The position numbers and the translations under genes are program-made. A stretch of 64,000 bases of DNA. Origin: Primorskyibacter flagellatus. Its GTDB lineage: Bacteria > Pseudomonadota > Alphaproteobacteria > Rhodobacterales > Rhodobacteraceae. The stretch's first letter is position 1; every line of letters starts with the position of its first letter. The stretch spans positions 62,001 through 126,000 of the forward strand of contig NZ_FWYD01000006.1 in assembly GCF_900176485.1 (NCBI RefSeq), in the 5' to 3' direction. The notes beneath the pieces are model-generated. The model searched no databases. It was given only the letters and a program-made list of their open reading frames with translations, and had not been told where the DNA came from. Positions 18,954 through 28,594 of the stretch are shown piece after piece.

Positions 18954-19624
18954 TCGGCAAGATTTCCGGACGTATCGACTATCTCGGGGATGACCATGTT
19001 CTGATCGACGTGCGCGGTGTGGGCTATGTCGTCTATTGCTCGGACCGGGTGCTGATGTCGCTGCCCGGCGTGGGCGAGGCCGTGGCGCTGTATACCGATC
19101 TGTTGGTGCGTCAGGATATTCTGCAACTCTTCGGCTTTCCGACCCTGATCGAGAAAGAGTGGCATCGCCTGTTGATGAGTGTTCAGGGGGTCGGCGCAAA
19201 GGCGTCGCTGGCGATCCTCGGGGCGTTGGGGCCGGATGGCGTCAGCCGGGCGATCTCGATGGGCGACTGGAATTCCGTAAAAGCGGCCAAGGGCATCGGC
19301 CCCAAGACCGCACAGCGCGTGGTGAACGAGCTGAAAGACAAGGCACCGGCGGTCATGGCGATGGGGGGGCGAGGCGGGGCCGCCAGCCCTGCCACGCTGG
19401 ACGAGGTGATCGAAACGCCCGTTGCGGCACCGGCTGCGCGCGCCGCACCTGCGCCTGCACCGTCTGCCGCCGCACAGGCAGAGGCGCTCTCGGCCCTCTC
19501 GAACCTTGGCTACGCGCCGGGCGAGGCGGCGTCTGCCGTGGCCACCGCCGCTGCCGAGACGCCGGAGGCAGACACATCCGGCCTGATCCGCGCGGCGCTG
19601 AAACTGCTCGCGCCAAAGGGGTAA
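18950..19624 (+). CDS. ruvA: Holliday junction branch migration protein RuvA
   Basis: 224 residues. The N-terminal OB-fold ([20 protein letters not shown]) is followed by helix-hairpin-helix motifs ([13 protein letters not shown] and [13 protein letters not shown]). An Ala/Pro-rich linker comes next, and then the RuvB-contacting domain III ([19 protein letters not shown]). RuvA tetramers bind the junction and load RuvB. It overlaps ruvC by four bases and is ten bases before ruvB. Confidence 0.97.
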   Translation: MIGKISGRIDYLGDDHVLIDVRGVGYVVYCSDRVLMSLPGVGEAVALYTDLLVRQDILQLFGFPTLIEKEWHRLLMSVQGVGAKASLAILGALGPDGVSRAISMGDWNSVKAAKGIGPKTAQRVVNELKDKAPAVMAMGGRGGAASPATLDEVIETPVAAPAARAAPAPAPSAAAQAEALSALSNLGYAPGEAASAVATAAAETPEADTSGLIRAALKLLAPKG

Positions 19625-19633
19625 GGGGCCGAC

Positions 19634-20659
19634 ATGACCGAACCAGACCCGACATTGCGACCCGAAGCACTGCCAGAGGATCACGACCGCGCCTTGCGCC
19701 CGCAAATGCTGGGCGACTTCGTCGGACAGGCCGAGGCGCGCGCCAACCTGCGGATCTTTATCCAATCCGCGCGCCAACGCGGCGAGGCCATGGATCACAC
19801 GCTGTTTCACGGCCCCCCCGGTCTTGGCAAGACCACCTTGGCGCAGATCATGGCGCGCGAATTGGGCGTGGGGTTCCGCATGACCTCTGGCCCTGTGCTT
19901 GCCAAGGCGGGCGATCTGGCCGCGATCCTGACCAATCTTGAGGCGCGCGATGTCCTGTTCATCGACGAGATTCACCGCCTCAGCCCCGTGGTCGAAGAGG
20001 TGCTTTACCCGGCGCTTGAGGATTTCGAGCTTGATCTGGTGATCGGCGAAGGCCCCGCCGCGCGCACGGTCCGAATAGAGCTTCAACCCTTCACGCTGGT
20101 CGGGGCCACCACCCGGCTGGGCCTGCTGACCACGCCTTTGCGGGACCGGTTCGGTATCCCGACCCGGCTGGAATTCTACACGGTCGAGGAATTGCACATG
20201 ATCGTCACCCGCAACGCTGAAAAGCTTGGGGTGCAGGCGGAATCCGATGGGGCGTTGGAAATCGCCCGCCGTGCCCGTGGCACGCCGCGGATCGCCGGCC
20301 GCTTGTTGCGCCGCGTGGTGGATTTCGCCGTGGTCGAAGGGGGCGGACACCTGACGCGCAAGCTTGCCGACAATGCGCTGACCCGTCTTGGCGTCGACGA
20401 GCTGGGCCTTGATGGCGCGGACCGTCGCTATCTGAGGCTCATTGCGGAAAACTACGGCGGCGGCCCGGTCGGGATCGAGACGATCAGCGCCGCCCTGTCC
20501 GAAAGCCGCGATGCGCTGGAAGAGGTGATCGAGCCGTTTCTGCTGCAACAGGGGCTGATCCAGCGAACGCCCCGTGGCCGGATGCTGGCGCAAAAGGGCT
20601 GGACGCATCTTGGTCTGGCAGTTCCGCGCGCACTGGGGCAGGTCGATTTGTTCGACTGA
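19634..20659 (+). CDS. ruvB: Holliday junction branch migration ATPase RuvB
   Basis: 341 residues. The Walker A motif GPPGLGKTT lies near 57-65 and Walker [10 protein letters not shown] near 108-116. Sensor and arginine-finger segments ([17 protein letters not shown]) and the C-terminal winged helix ([11 protein letters not shown]) follow. It is the hexameric motor of branch migration and the last gene of ruvCAB. Confidence 0.98.
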   Translation: MTEPDPTLRPEALPEDHDRALRPQMLGDFVGQAEARANLRIFIQSARQRGEAMDHTLFHGPPGLGKTTLAQIMARELGVGFRMTSGPVLAKAGDLAAILTNLEARDVLFIDEIHRLSPVVEEVLYPALEDFELDLVIGEGPAARTVRIELQPFTLVGATTRLGLLTTPLRDRFGIPTRLEFYTVEELHMIVTRNAEKLGVQAESDGALEIARRARGTPRIAGRLLRRVVDFAVVEGGGHLTRKLADNALTRLGVDELGLDGADRRYLRLIAENYGGGPVGIETISAALSESRDALEEVIEPFLLQQGLIQRTPRGRMLAQKGWTHLGLAVPRALGQVDLFD

Positions 20660-20704
20660 TCCCTGCGGTTTGTCGGGTCCAGGCGCGGCTACAAGCCCGG
20701 TCCC

Positions 20705-20739
20705 GCCCCGGCCCCCGAGCCGGGGCCTTGCGGTTTTTC
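20705..20739 (+). terminator. Terminator-like hairpin after ruvB
   Basis: Arms GCCCCGGC (20705-20712) and GCCGGGGC (20719-20726) enclose six bases and are followed by a TTTTT tract near 20734-20738, 46 bases after ruvB. The hairpin resembles one half of the element found inside dnaE at 50137-50190. Confidence 0.6.
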
Positions 20740-20813
20740 GCGTCCGGGGCTAGAAATCCGCAACGCGCGCATTTAGTGCAACACCGCATCGAATCGCGCG
20801 ACCAGAGGATCCC

Positions 20814-21452
20814 ATGACCGCCCTGATGACCCCCGAAGAAATCGCAGCCCATTTCACACGCGCCGATGGCCAGTACCATTTCGCGCGCTGGGGACGGCCT
20901 CTTGCGCCGGTCGCCTTCGGGATCGAGGAAGAGACCCTGCCCGTCCTCAAAGGCGCGACCGAGGCAGTGGCAAAGCTGGCGGGCCATGAAGTTGTCGAGA
21001 CCGACCCGGAACTTGGTGCCAACCTGATGATCTTTTTCTTTCGCGATTGGCAGGAACTGCCCGGCGTGCCCAATCTTGACAGGCTGGTGCCGGATCTGGA
21101 ACCGCTTGTCGCACGGTTGACCAAGGCGGATGCAAGCCAGTACCGGGTGTTTCGTTTCGACGAGGCGGGCGCGATCCGGGCCTGTTTCATCTTCATCCGT
21201 ATGTCGGGGGAGATGACAGAGCAACCCGCCGAGACTCTGGCCCTGGGACAGGCGGTGCAGGCGATCCTGCTGTGGTCGGAAGAGGCGTTTGCCAGTCGCT
21301 CGCCCCTAGGGCGTCTGGAGGATGGACAAGTGATCCTGCGGCCAGAGATTGCCGGGCTGATCCGCGCGGCATACACACCCGTTCTGCCCGCCGTCGCGCA
21401 GGATGCCAGCCATGCGCTGCGTCTCTATGCCCGCCTGACGCCGCCAGAATAA
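20814..21452 (+). CDS. Conserved-looking protein of unknown function
   Basis: 212 residues with codon use like the neighbours and an ATG just after GAGGATCCC. No domain is recognised. The protein is soluble, has no signal peptide, and contains an aromatic-rich stretch (ANLMIFFFRDWQELPGVP, about 65-82). Near residues 120-130 a strand pattern reads YRVFRFDEAGAIRACFIF. It sits between ruvB and ybgC. No function is proposed. Confidence 0.6.
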   Translation: MTALMTPEEIAAHFTRADGQYHFARWGRPLAPVAFGIEEETLPVLKGATEAVAKLAGHEVVETDPELGANLMIFFFRDWQELPGVPNLDRLVPDLEPLVARLTKADASQYRVFRFDEAGAIRACFIFIRMSGEMTEQPAETLALGQAVQAILLWSEEAFASRSPLGRLEDGQVILRPEIAGLIRAAYTPVLPAVAQDASHALRLYARLTPPE

Positions 21453-21530
21453 CGCAAGCGCGTCCCGGACTTGTGCGGCCGCCTGCCTGCCCCTAGGGTC
21501 GCACCCGATGCTTGAAACAAGGGCCAGTGC

Positions 21531-21920
21531 ATGAACCACCGTTTTCCCGTGCATGTCTATTACGAGGATACCGACCTCGCGGGCATCGTCTATTACGCCA
21601 ATTACTTGAAGTTCATCGAGCGCGCCCGGACCGAATGGGTGCGCGGGCTGGGTATCGACCAATCCAGACTAAAAGAGGCCGAGGGGATCGTCTTTGCCGT
21701 GCGCCGGGTCGAGGCCGACTATCTGATGCCTGCCCGGTTCGACGATGCGTTGGAGGTGGACACCACGGTCGAGCAGGTCAAAGGCGCGCGGATCGTGCTG
21801 AAACAGGACGTGCTGCGCGATGGCGAACGGCTATTTTCAGCCATCGTGACGCTGGTTGCCTTGCAGGAAAGCGGCCAGCCAGCCCGGCTTCCGGCAAATA
21901 TCCGCCTGATTTTGCACTGA
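21531..21920 (+). CDS. ybgC: Tol-Pal-associated acyl-CoA thioesterase YbgC
   Basis: 129 residues. The hot-dog thioesterase signature YYEDTDLAGIVYYANYLKF (10-28) contains the catalytic aspartate. YbgC hydrolyses acyl-CoAs and is coupled to phospholipid metabolism at the inner membrane. It begins the standard ybgC-tolQRAB-pal-cpoB order. A 126-base gap with a likely separate promoter precedes tolQ. Confidence 0.95.
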   Translation: MNHRFPVHVYYEDTDLAGIVYYANYLKFIERARTEWVRGLGIDQSRLKEAEGIVFAVRRVEADYLMPARFDDALEVDTTVEQVKGARIVLKQDVLRDGERLFSAIVTLVALQESGQPARLPANIRLILH

Positions 21921-21955
21921 AGATCGGTGCTGTCGCGCTCGTGATGCGGCAGTTG

Positions 21956-21984
21956 TTGGTTTCCCCTGTGTTTTCCGCTAGAAT
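21956..21984 (+). promoter_or_regulatory. Candidate promoter of tolQRAB-pal
   Basis: A TTGGTT -35 hexamer (21956-21961), a 17-base spacer and a TAGAAT -10 hexamer (21979-21984) lie about 60 bases ahead of tolQ. Neither box is perfect, but the spacing is ideal and the segment is AT-rich against the local background. Confidence 0.4.
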
Positions 21985-22046
21985 CACTGACAATGAGAAC
22001 GGTCCGGGCGATAACGCACCGGCGGCGGAACCGAGTGAGCAGGTAA

Positions 22047-22742
22047 ATGGAAGCTGAAACCCTTGCCCTGGCGCAGGAGATTGATTTCTCCATGTGGGGG
22101 CTTTTTGCGCGGGCCACGATAACCGTGAAACTGGTGATGATCCTGCTGATCGTTGCCTCTTTCTGGTCATGGTCGATCATCATTCAGAAACTGATTTCCT
22201 ACAGGCAGGCCCGGCGCGAGGCGGCGATCTTTGATCGCGCTTTCTGGTCGGGCGAGCCGCTGGACGAGTTGTTCGGGCAGATCGGTGTCGACCCTTCCGG
22301 ACGGGCAGAGCGGGTGTTTGCGGCCGGTATGGTCGAATGGCAACGCAGCCACCGCGAGGATGGCGCGCTGATTGCAGGCGCTCAGGCGCGGATTGATCGC
22401 AGCATGGATGTGTCGATCCAGAAAGAGGCCGAAGAGTTGCAAGGCGGTCTGCCGGTGCTGGCCACGGTTGGCTCTACCGCGCCTTTCGTGGGACTGTTCG
22501 GCACGGTTTTCGGCATCATGAACGCCTTTATCGAGATTGCAGCGCAGCAGAACACCTCGCTCGTCGTCGTGGCCCCCGGTATTGCCGAGGCGCTGCTGGC
22601 CACCGCACTGGGTCTTCTGGCCGCCATTCCGGCGGTGATCTTCTACAACAAGCTGAGCGCCGACAGCGACCGTATCATTGCAGGCTACGAGGCATTCGCG
22701 GACGAATTCTCGACCATCCTCAGCCGTCAGTTGGATAGCTGA
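22047..22742 (+). CDS. tolQ: Tol-Pal system inner-membrane protein TolQ
   Basis: 231 residues with three transmembrane segments: one near 30-48 and two in the C-terminal half flanking TVGSTAPFVGLFGTVFGIM, the MotA/TolQ/ExbB proton-channel signature. With TolR it forms the proton-driven stator that powers TolA during outer-membrane constriction at division. It is four bases before tolR. Confidence 0.96.
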   Translation: MEAETLALAQEIDFSMWGLFARATITVKLVMILLIVASFWSWSIIIQKLISYRQARREAAIFDRAFWSGEPLDELFGQIGVDPSGRAERVFAAGMVEWQRSHREDGALIAGAQARIDRSMDVSIQKEAEELQGGLPVLATVGSTAPFVGLFGTVFGIMNAFIEIAAQQNTSLVVVAPGIAEALLATALGLLAAIPAVIFYNKLSADSDRIIAGYEAFADEFSTILSRQLDS

Positions 22743-22745
22743 GCG

Positions 22746-23225
22746 ATGGCGGCGGGGCTTCTCAATTCCTCGGGCGGCGGTGGCCGCAGGCGCAGGCGTG
22801 GCGGCGGACGCCGCGCGCGGCCGATGTCCGAGATCAACGTCACGCCGTTTGTGGACGTCATGCTGGTGCTGCTCATCATCTTCATGGTTGCCGCGCCGCT
22901 GCTGACGGTTGGCGTGCCGGTGGAGTTGCCAAAGACGGCTGCGGGTGCCTTGCCCAACGAGACCGAAGAGCCGCTGACCATCACCATCACAGCCGAGGGC
23001 GGCATCCTGATCCAGAACACCGAAACCCCGCGCGATCAACTGGTCGCCAAACTGCGCGCGATTGCCGCTGAACGCTCGGATGACCGGGTGTTCCTGCGCG
23101 CGGATGGCATCGTGTCGTATGAGACCGTGGCGCAGGTCATGGGCGCGCTCAATGCGGGCGGCTTTTCGTCGATCGGGTTGGTGACGGATATCGGTGGACC
23201 CGCTCTCGACCAGAGCGATGGCTGA
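22746..23225 (+). CDS. tolR: Tol-Pal system protein TolR
   Basis: 159 residues. A basic glycine/arginine-rich N-terminus is followed by the signature MSEINVTPFVDVMLVLLIIF, whose aspartate in the membrane helix carries protons, and then a periplasmic ExbD/TolR domain. It partners TolQ. The gene lies between tolQ and tolA, with spacings of 3 and 8 bases. Confidence 0.95.
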   Translation: MAAGLLNSSGGGGRRRRRGGGRRARPMSEINVTPFVDVMLVLLIIFMVAAPLLTVGVPVELPKTAAGALPNETEEPLTITITAEGGILIQNTETPRDQLVAKLRAIAAERSDDRVFLRADGIVSYETVAQVMGALNAGGFSSIGLVTDIGGPALDQSDG

Positions 23226-23233
23226 GGCCAGAC

Positions 23234-24379
23234 GTGCATACGGGGCAATATATTTCAGGAGCAGGTCATCTGGGCCTGATCGTCTGGCTTCTTCTGGGGC
23301 CGGTGTTTTCTGCCGATCCGCCAGAGATGCAGGTGACTGACGTCTCGGTGATCTCGTCAGAGGAATTCGCCGCGTTGACCGAGGCATCGAATGCGCCGCA
23401 AAGCGTGCCCGAACCGACGGTTCCGCAGCAGCCGGATATTCCCGAAGACACGGCCCCCGACGTTCCGGCAGATGCCCCGGCCCCCGAACAGGTCGCCGAG
23501 CCACAAGCGCCAGCGCCAGAGGAGCCCGCCGATGCTGTTCCGGATGTGCCCGAACCCGCGCCTCTGCCGTCGCCGGACGTTTCAGAACCCAGCCCGCAGC
23601 CAGAGCCGCCCGCACCAGATCCGGAGCCGGATTTTGACGTGCCGACGGCCGCGCTGCGTCCGCAACCTCGTCCGGCACCGCGCGTCGCCCCCGAACCCGT
23701 GGCCCCGCCGGAACCGGATGTGACCATCGCAGATCAGACCCAGACGGCACCGGACCCGGAGGCCACGACCGACACGCCCCCAGATGCCGAAGAAACCACC
23801 GCCGAAGCAGAGGCCGCGACAGAGATCGTGACCGAGGCCGAGGAACCGGCAGCGTTGGCACCGACACGGTCTGTGCGGCCAAGAACCCGGCCTGAACGCG
23901 TGGCTGCGACCGAGCCGGAGACACAAGCCGAGACGCAACCGCCCGCAACCACGCCCGACGCGCCTGCGCCACAGCCAAGCGTGTCCGAGGACGCAGTGCA
24001 GGCGGCATTGGCCGAAGCGCTTGGCGGCGCGGCAGATCCGGAACCGTCGGCACCATCCGGGCCGCCTCTGACCAGTGGCGAACGCGAGGCATTGCGCGTC
24101 GCCGTGCAGGATTGCTGGGTTGTCGATGTTGGCAGCGAAGCCGCGAATATCACCGTGACGCTTGCGATGTCGCTGGATCGCAGCGGCAAGGTGGTCGGCG
24201 AGATGCGCATGATCGGCTCTGAAGGGGGCAGCGGATCTTCTGTGGATGTCGCGTTTCAGGCCGCACGCCGGGCCGTGCTGCGTTGCCAGAAAGATGGCTA
24301 CGACCTGCCGGCCGAGAAATATGAGCAATGGCGCGATATAGAGATGACGTTCAACCCCGAGAAAATGAGGCTGAGATGA
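23234..24379 (+). CDS. tolA: TolA-type energy transducer
   Basis: 381 residues starting at GTG 23234. There is one N-terminal membrane segment (about 8-28). A very long Pro/Ala/Glu-rich periplasmic spacer (about 45-275) replaces the Ala/Lys-rich helix of E. coli TolA. A C-terminal TonB/TolA-like domain (from about 285, [14 protein letters not shown]) contacts Pal/TolB. Identity rests mainly on position between tolR and tolB and on architecture. Its stop overlaps the tolB start. Confidence 0.88.
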   Translation: MHTGQYISGAGHLGLIVWLLLGPVFSADPPEMQVTDVSVISSEEFAALTEASNAPQSVPEPTVPQQPDIPEDTAPDVPADAPAPEQVAEPQAPAPEEPADAVPDVPEPAPLPSPDVSEPSPQPEPPAPDPEPDFDVPTAALRPQPRPAPRVAPEPVAPPEPDVTIADQTQTAPDPEATTDTPPDAEETTAEAEAATEIVTEAEEPAALAPTRSVRPRTRPERVAATEPETQAETQPPATTPDAPAPQPSVSEDAVQAALAEALGGAADPEPSAPSGPPLTSGEREALRVAVQDCWVVDVGSEAANITVTLAMSLDRSGKVVGEMRMIGSEGGSGSSVDVAFQAARRAVLRCQKDGYDLPAEKYEQWRDIEMTFNPEKMRLR

Positions 24380-25698
24380 TGATGACACGCCTGCTGGCCC
24401 TGATTTCCGCCCTGTTCATGCTGTCGCTTCCGGCGCTGGCGCAGGATGGTCCGCTACGGATCGAGATCACCGAAGGCGTGGTTGAACCTTTGCCCTATGC
24501 CGTGCCCGATTTCGTTTCTGAAAGCGCGGGCGGGTCCGAGATGGCGGCCCAGCTTGCAAGGGTGGTGGCGGACGACCTGACCGGCACCGGGCTGTTCCGC
24601 GAAATCCCGCGCGACGCTTTCATCAGCCAGATCACCAGCTTTGCCAGCCCGGTGCAATTTGCCGATTGGAAAGCAATCAACGCACAGGCGCTGATCACCG
24701 GGGCCGTCACCGTCAATGGCGATCAGCTTGTGGTCAAGTTCCGGGTCTATGATGTCTTTGCCGGAACCGAGCTTGGATCAGGGCTGCAATTTGCCGGCAC
24801 AACCGATGGCTGGCGTCGCATGGCGCATAAAGTGTCCGACGCGGTTTACAGTCGGATCACCGGCGAGGGCGGCTATTTCGACAGCCGTGTAGTTTTCGTA
24901 TCCGAAACCGGCCCGAAGGACGACCGCCGCAAGCGTTTGGGGATCATGGATTACGACGGCGCGAATGTGCAGTACCTGACCGACAGTTCATCCATCGTTC
25001 TGGCACCGCGCTTTTCGCCAACCGGCGACCGCGTGCTTTATACCAGCTATGAGACCGGCTTTCCCCGTATCCACATCATCAATGTGGGCAACGTGCAAAG
25101 CACCATCCTTGAAAACCGCGAGGGCGATATGAGTTTTGCGCCGCGCTTTGCGCCCAACGGTGAAACGGTGATCTATTCGCTGACCCAAGGGGCAAATACC
25201 GATATTTTCTCGATGGACGTGAATTCCCGGCAGACATCGCAGCTGACCTCCGCGCCGTCGATCGAAACCGCGCCCAGCTATTCGCCGGATGGCAACCGGA
25301 TTGTTTTCGAAAGCGACCGGTCCGGAACGCAGCAGCTCTATATCATGCCCACCGGCGGTGGAGAGGCGCAACGGATCAGCTTTGGCCCCGGTCGTTACGG
25401 CACGCCCGTGTGGTCGCCGCGTGGTGATCTGATCGCCTTTACCAAACAGAATGCGGGACGTTTTCATATCGGCGTCATGCGCACCGATGGCAGCGAAGAG
25501 CGTTTGCTGACCGCGTCCTTCCTTGACGAGGGGCCGACATGGGCACCCAATGGAAGGGTCATCATGTTCACCCGCGAAACCCAGGGCGAAGCCGGCGAGG
25601 CGTCGCTGTATTCGGTCGATATTTCGGGCCGGAACCTCAAGAAAGTGCGCACACCCGGCGGCGCATCTGATCCAAGCTGGGGGCCACTTCAGCCATAA
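24376..25698 (+). CDS. tolB: Tol-Pal system beta-propeller protein TolB
   Basis: 440 residues from ATG 24376, overlapping tolA by four bases. A signal peptide (about 1-22, cleavage after ALA) is followed by the N-terminal TolB domain and then WD40-like PD40 repeats ([55 protein letters not shown]). It is a periplasmic adaptor between TolA and Pal. Confidence 0.96.
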   Translation: MMMTRLLALISALFMLSLPALAQDGPLRIEITEGVVEPLPYAVPDFVSESAGGSEMAAQLARVVADDLTGTGLFREIPRDAFISQITSFASPVQFADWKAINAQALITGAVTVNGDQLVVKFRVYDVFAGTELGSGLQFAGTTDGWRRMAHKVSDAVYSRITGEGGYFDSRVVFVSETGPKDDRRKRLGIMDYDGANVQYLTDSSSIVLAPRFSPTGDRVLYTSYETGFPRIHIINVGNVQSTILENREGDMSFAPRFAPNGETVIYSLTQGANTDIFSMDVNSRQTSQLTSAPSIETAPSYSPDGNRIVFESDRSGTQQLYIMPTGGGEAQRISFGPGRYGTPVWSPRGDLIAFTKQNAGRFHIGVMRTDGSEERLLTASFLDEGPTWAPNGRVIMFTRETQGEAGEASLYSVDISGRNLKKVRTPGGASDPSWGPLQP

Positions 25699-25768
25699 AG
25701 CGTGTGGGCGTTTCCAGACGCCCGAAAATATGTTAGAAACCCAAGAAAATATGAGCAGGACAGTAGCC

Positions 25769-26296
25769 ATGAGTAGAATTTCCACCGCCTTGATGCTGAG
25801 CGCGGCGCTTGCCGTATCGGCCTGTGCCAATGCCGACCGGTTCAACGGCATGGGCGATGGCAGCAATGCAGGCCTGAATAACGGGTCTTTGTCGAATGCC
25901 CCGGTGCCGGGCAGTGCGCAGGACCCACGCTCTCCGGCGTATTTCCAGCAGACCGTCGGTGACCGTGTGCTGTTCTTGATTGACCAGTCCACGCTGACAC
26001 CTGAAGGGCGCGCCACGCTGGATGGGCAGGCACAATGGCTGCAAACCAATTCAGACTATCTCGCGGTGATCGAAGGCCATGCCGACGAACAGGGCACACG
26101 CGAATACAACTTGGCTCTTGGCGCGCGCCGCGCGAGTGCCGTGCAGCAATACCTGATCTCCAAGGGGATCTCGCCATCGCGGCTGAAATTCGTAAGCTAC
26201 GGCAAGGAGCGTCCGATCGCGATCTGTTCGGAAGAGGCATGTTATGCCAAGAACCGCCGCGCGGTCACGATTATCTCTGCCGGGCTGACCAGCTAA
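25769..26296 (+). CDS. pal: Peptidoglycan-associated lipoprotein Pal
   Basis: 175 residues from ATG 25769, preceded by GCAGGA. The signal ends in a lipobox (LAVSAC, lipidated C19). The OmpA-like peptidoglycan-binding domain occupies about 65-173, with EGHADEQGTREYNLALGARRA as its core. It anchors the outer membrane to the wall. It follows tolB in the standard order. Confidence 0.96.
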   Translation: MSRISTALMLSAALAVSACANADRFNGMGDGSNAGLNNGSLSNAPVPGSAQDPRSPAYFQQTVGDRVLFLIDQSTLTPEGRATLDGQAQWLQTNSDYLAVIEGHADEQGTREYNLALGARRASAVQQYLISKGISPSRLKFVSYGKERPIAICSEEACYAKNRRAVTIISAGLTS

Positions 26297-26320
26297 GACC
26301 GACCTGAAGGAACCCAGCCC

Positions 26321-27157
26321 ATGTTCAGAGCCACGCTTCTGATCCTTTCCCTTGCGCTGCCCGGCACATTGCTGGCGCAGGACCGCGCGCAATCCCTGGC
26401 CGATATTCGGCAGGACCTGACCTTGCTGAGCATCGAGGTAAAACGGCTCCGGACGGAGCTGTCGACGACCGGGGCCGCGCAGGTCAACGTGGCAGGTGAT
26501 ACGCTGGAACGGGTCAACTCCATCGAGGCTGAATTGCAGCGTCTGACGTCCAAGACCGAAGAGTTGGAGTTCCGCATCGACAAGGTGATCGAAGACGGCA
26601 CCAACCGGATCGGCGATCTGGAGTTTCGGTTGGTCGAACTGGAAGGCGGCGATGTCTCGAAGCTGGGCGAAACGTCGACGCTTGGTGGCGGCGCGGCACC
26701 TGCGGTGTCTTCGGGTGCTGTGCAGCCGGCGAAACCGGAGGCTTCATCCGCGTCCGGTGGCGAGTCACAACTGGCCGTGGGCGAAGAGACAGACTTTCGG
26801 CGGGCGTCGGAGGCGCTCGCCAATGGTGACTTTCAAAGCGCCGCGGACCAGTTTGAGACCTTTCGCCAGACCTATCCCGGCGGACCGCTAGAACCTGACG
26901 CCCTGCTGGGGCGGGGCCGGGCGCTGGAAGGCGCGGGCGACATGCGAGAGGCAGCGCGGGCATATCTTGACAGCTATTCCGGGTATCCGCAAAGCAAGGT
27001 CGCGGATGTGGCGCTGTTCAAGCTGGGCGAGGCGCTTGGCAAGCTGGGCAAGACCATTGAAGCCTGTCTGACGCTGGCAGAGGTGGAACAGCGCTTTCCC
27101 TCTTCGGCTCAGGTCGTCGAAGCGCAACAGGCGATGGCGGGCCTGTCCTGCCAGTGA
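26321..27157 (+). CDS. cpoB: Tol-Pal system protein YbgF/CpoB
   Basis: 278 residues. A signal peptide (about 1-19) is followed by a trimeric coiled coil (about 22-105) and a low-complexity Gly/Ser/Ala linker. Tetratricopeptide-like repeats (about 155-275, DFQSAADQFETFRQTYPG and similar) make up the rest. CpoB coordinates outer-membrane constriction with peptidoglycan synthesis. Its stop overlaps the tilS GTG start. Confidence 0.93.
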   Translation: MFRATLLILSLALPGTLLAQDRAQSLADIRQDLTLLSIEVKRLRTELSTTGAAQVNVAGDTLERVNSIEAELQRLTSKTEELEFRIDKVIEDGTNRIGDLEFRLVELEGGDVSKLGETSTLGGGAAPAVSSGAVQPAKPEASSASGGESQLAVGEETDFRRASEALANGDFQSAADQFETFRQTYPGGPLEPDALLGRGRALEGAGDMREAARAYLDSYSGYPQSKVADVALFKLGEALGKLGKTIEACLTLAEVEQRFPSSAQVVEAQQAMAGLSCQ

Positions 27158-28515
27158 GTGGGCAGCCATCGCTGGACCAGCGATTTGCCGACAATATGGG
27201 GCAGCTGTTAGGCCCCGATTTTCCCAACGATATTGCGCTGGCTGTTTCTGGCGGCGGGGACAGCATGGCGATGCTGACACTTGCGCATAACTGGGCGCGT
27301 GTGTGGGGCGTGCGCCTTTGGGTGGTGACGGTGGATCACGGTTTGCGCGCCGAAAGCGCCGCCGAGGCCGCGATGGTCGCTGAGGAATGCACGGTGCTGG
27401 GCCAGCCTCATACAACGCTGCGCTGGCATTGGGACGGGCAGGGCAACCTGATGGATGCGGCCCGCCGCGCGCGCCTGTCGTTGATTGACCGCTGGCGCGC
27501 CGGGCTTGAACATGTGCTGATGGCGCATACGCAGGACGACGTGGCCGAAACTTTTCTGATGCGGCTGAAGCGCGGCTCTGGCGTCGAAGGGCTGGCCGCG
27601 ATGCAGGCCTCTGCCAATGCGTGCCCGCATCCGGGGGCCAAGCCCGCTTTGCCGGCCCGAGATGTCTGTTGGACGGCACCGCCGCCGGCATCTGTTGACG
27701 GCCACAAACAATCGCGGGGCTTCCGTGTTCTGCGACCCTGCCTCGACATGAGCCGCGCCGAGTTGCGCCACTACCTGCGCACATTACAGGGCCGTTGGTT
27801 CGATGATCCCACAAATGATGACACCACCTATGACCGGGTGCGCATGCGAAAGCTACTGGACGTGTTAGACGCTGAAGGATTGGACCGCGAGACGCTGAGC
27901 GCCACGGCGCATCGCTTGACGCGCGCGCGGAATGCGCTGAACGCCCGTGCCCGTGACGTGGCGGGGCGGATCGCCGAGGAAGAAACTCTGAACGGCCTGC
28001 GCACCGGTGCCGTGCTGATTGACCGCGACGGCTTTGCCGAGGCCGAGGACGACACCCGGCTGCGCATCCTTGCGCAAGCGCTTCGCTGGGTTGCATCGGC
28101 CGAATATCGCCCAAGATTGCAGTCCCTCGAACAGTTGGCAGAGCGGTTGATGGCGGGCGGAATGGGGACGTTGCACGGTTGCGACGTGCGCTGTGTCGAC
28201 GCGCAAATTCGGGTGGGCCGCGAATTCTCTGCCGTCAGCGCGCCCGCGCAACCCGGCAAGATCTGGGACGGCTGCTGGCAGATCTGCGGTGATGTGCCGA
28301 ATGGCAGCTATCTGCGCGCTTTGGGGCCGGACGGGCTGAAACAGGCGGGCGGGCGGCCGCGGGGCGCACCTGTTGCGAAGATGCTATACGCATTCCCGGC
28401 CGCGTTTCGCGCCGAAGTTCTGGTCGCTTGCCCGCATCTGGGGTATGGTGAAAAGATCGATATCCAGAGGCTGGATCCCGGATCTTCCTTTGCTGCGTCA
28501 TTCGTTCTGCATTGA
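27154..28515 (+). CDS. tilS: tRNA(Ile)-lysidine synthase
   Basis: 453 residues from GTG 27154. The PP-loop ATPase motif SGGGDS is at 32-37, and the family signature [19 protein letters not shown] spans 125-143. The enzyme converts C34 of tRNA-Ile(CAU) to lysidine. Between GLAAM (150) and the next conserved segment FRVLRP (190), about 38 residues rich in Pro/Ala/Cys (151-188) are more than expected from memory of related enzymes, so they may be an in-frame insertion. Translation is likely coupled to cpoB. Confidence 0.93.
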   Translation: MSGQPSLDQRFADNMGQLLGPDFPNDIALAVSGGGDSMAMLTLAHNWARVWGVRLWVVTVDHGLRAESAAEAAMVAEECTVLGQPHTTLRWHWDGQGNLMDAARRARLSLIDRWRAGLEHVLMAHTQDDVAETFLMRLKRGSGVEGLAAMQASANACPHPGAKPALPARDVCWTAPPPASVDGHKQSRGFRVLRPCLDMSRAELRHYLRTLQGRWFDDPTNDDTTYDRVRMRKLLDVLDAEGLDRETLSATAHRLTRARNALNARARDVAGRIAEEETLNGLRTGAVLIDRDGFAEAEDDTRLRILAQALRWVASAEYRPRLQSLEQLAERLMAGGMGTLHGCDVRCVDAQIRVGREFSAVSAPAQPGKIWDGCWQICGDVPNGSYLRALGPDGLKQAGGRPRGAPVAKMLYAFPAAFRAEVLVACPHLGYGEKIDIQRLDPGSSFAASFVLH

Positions 28516-28594
28516 ATACGCGCCCGCGATCTCTATTTTAGTTCCAAGCGCCCTGTGCTACGGACGGGCCAACCGAATTTTGGGAGAAGTTTCC

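Noticed and set aside
18917-20608. 563-codon minus-strand frame opposite ruvA/ruvB
   Set aside because: Entirely antisense to two certain genes; composition is typical of a shadow frame.
24328-24375. Upstream extension of tolB
   Set aside because: It overlaps the tolA end. The signal peptide begins at ATG 24376, which overlaps the tolA stop in the usual coupled way.
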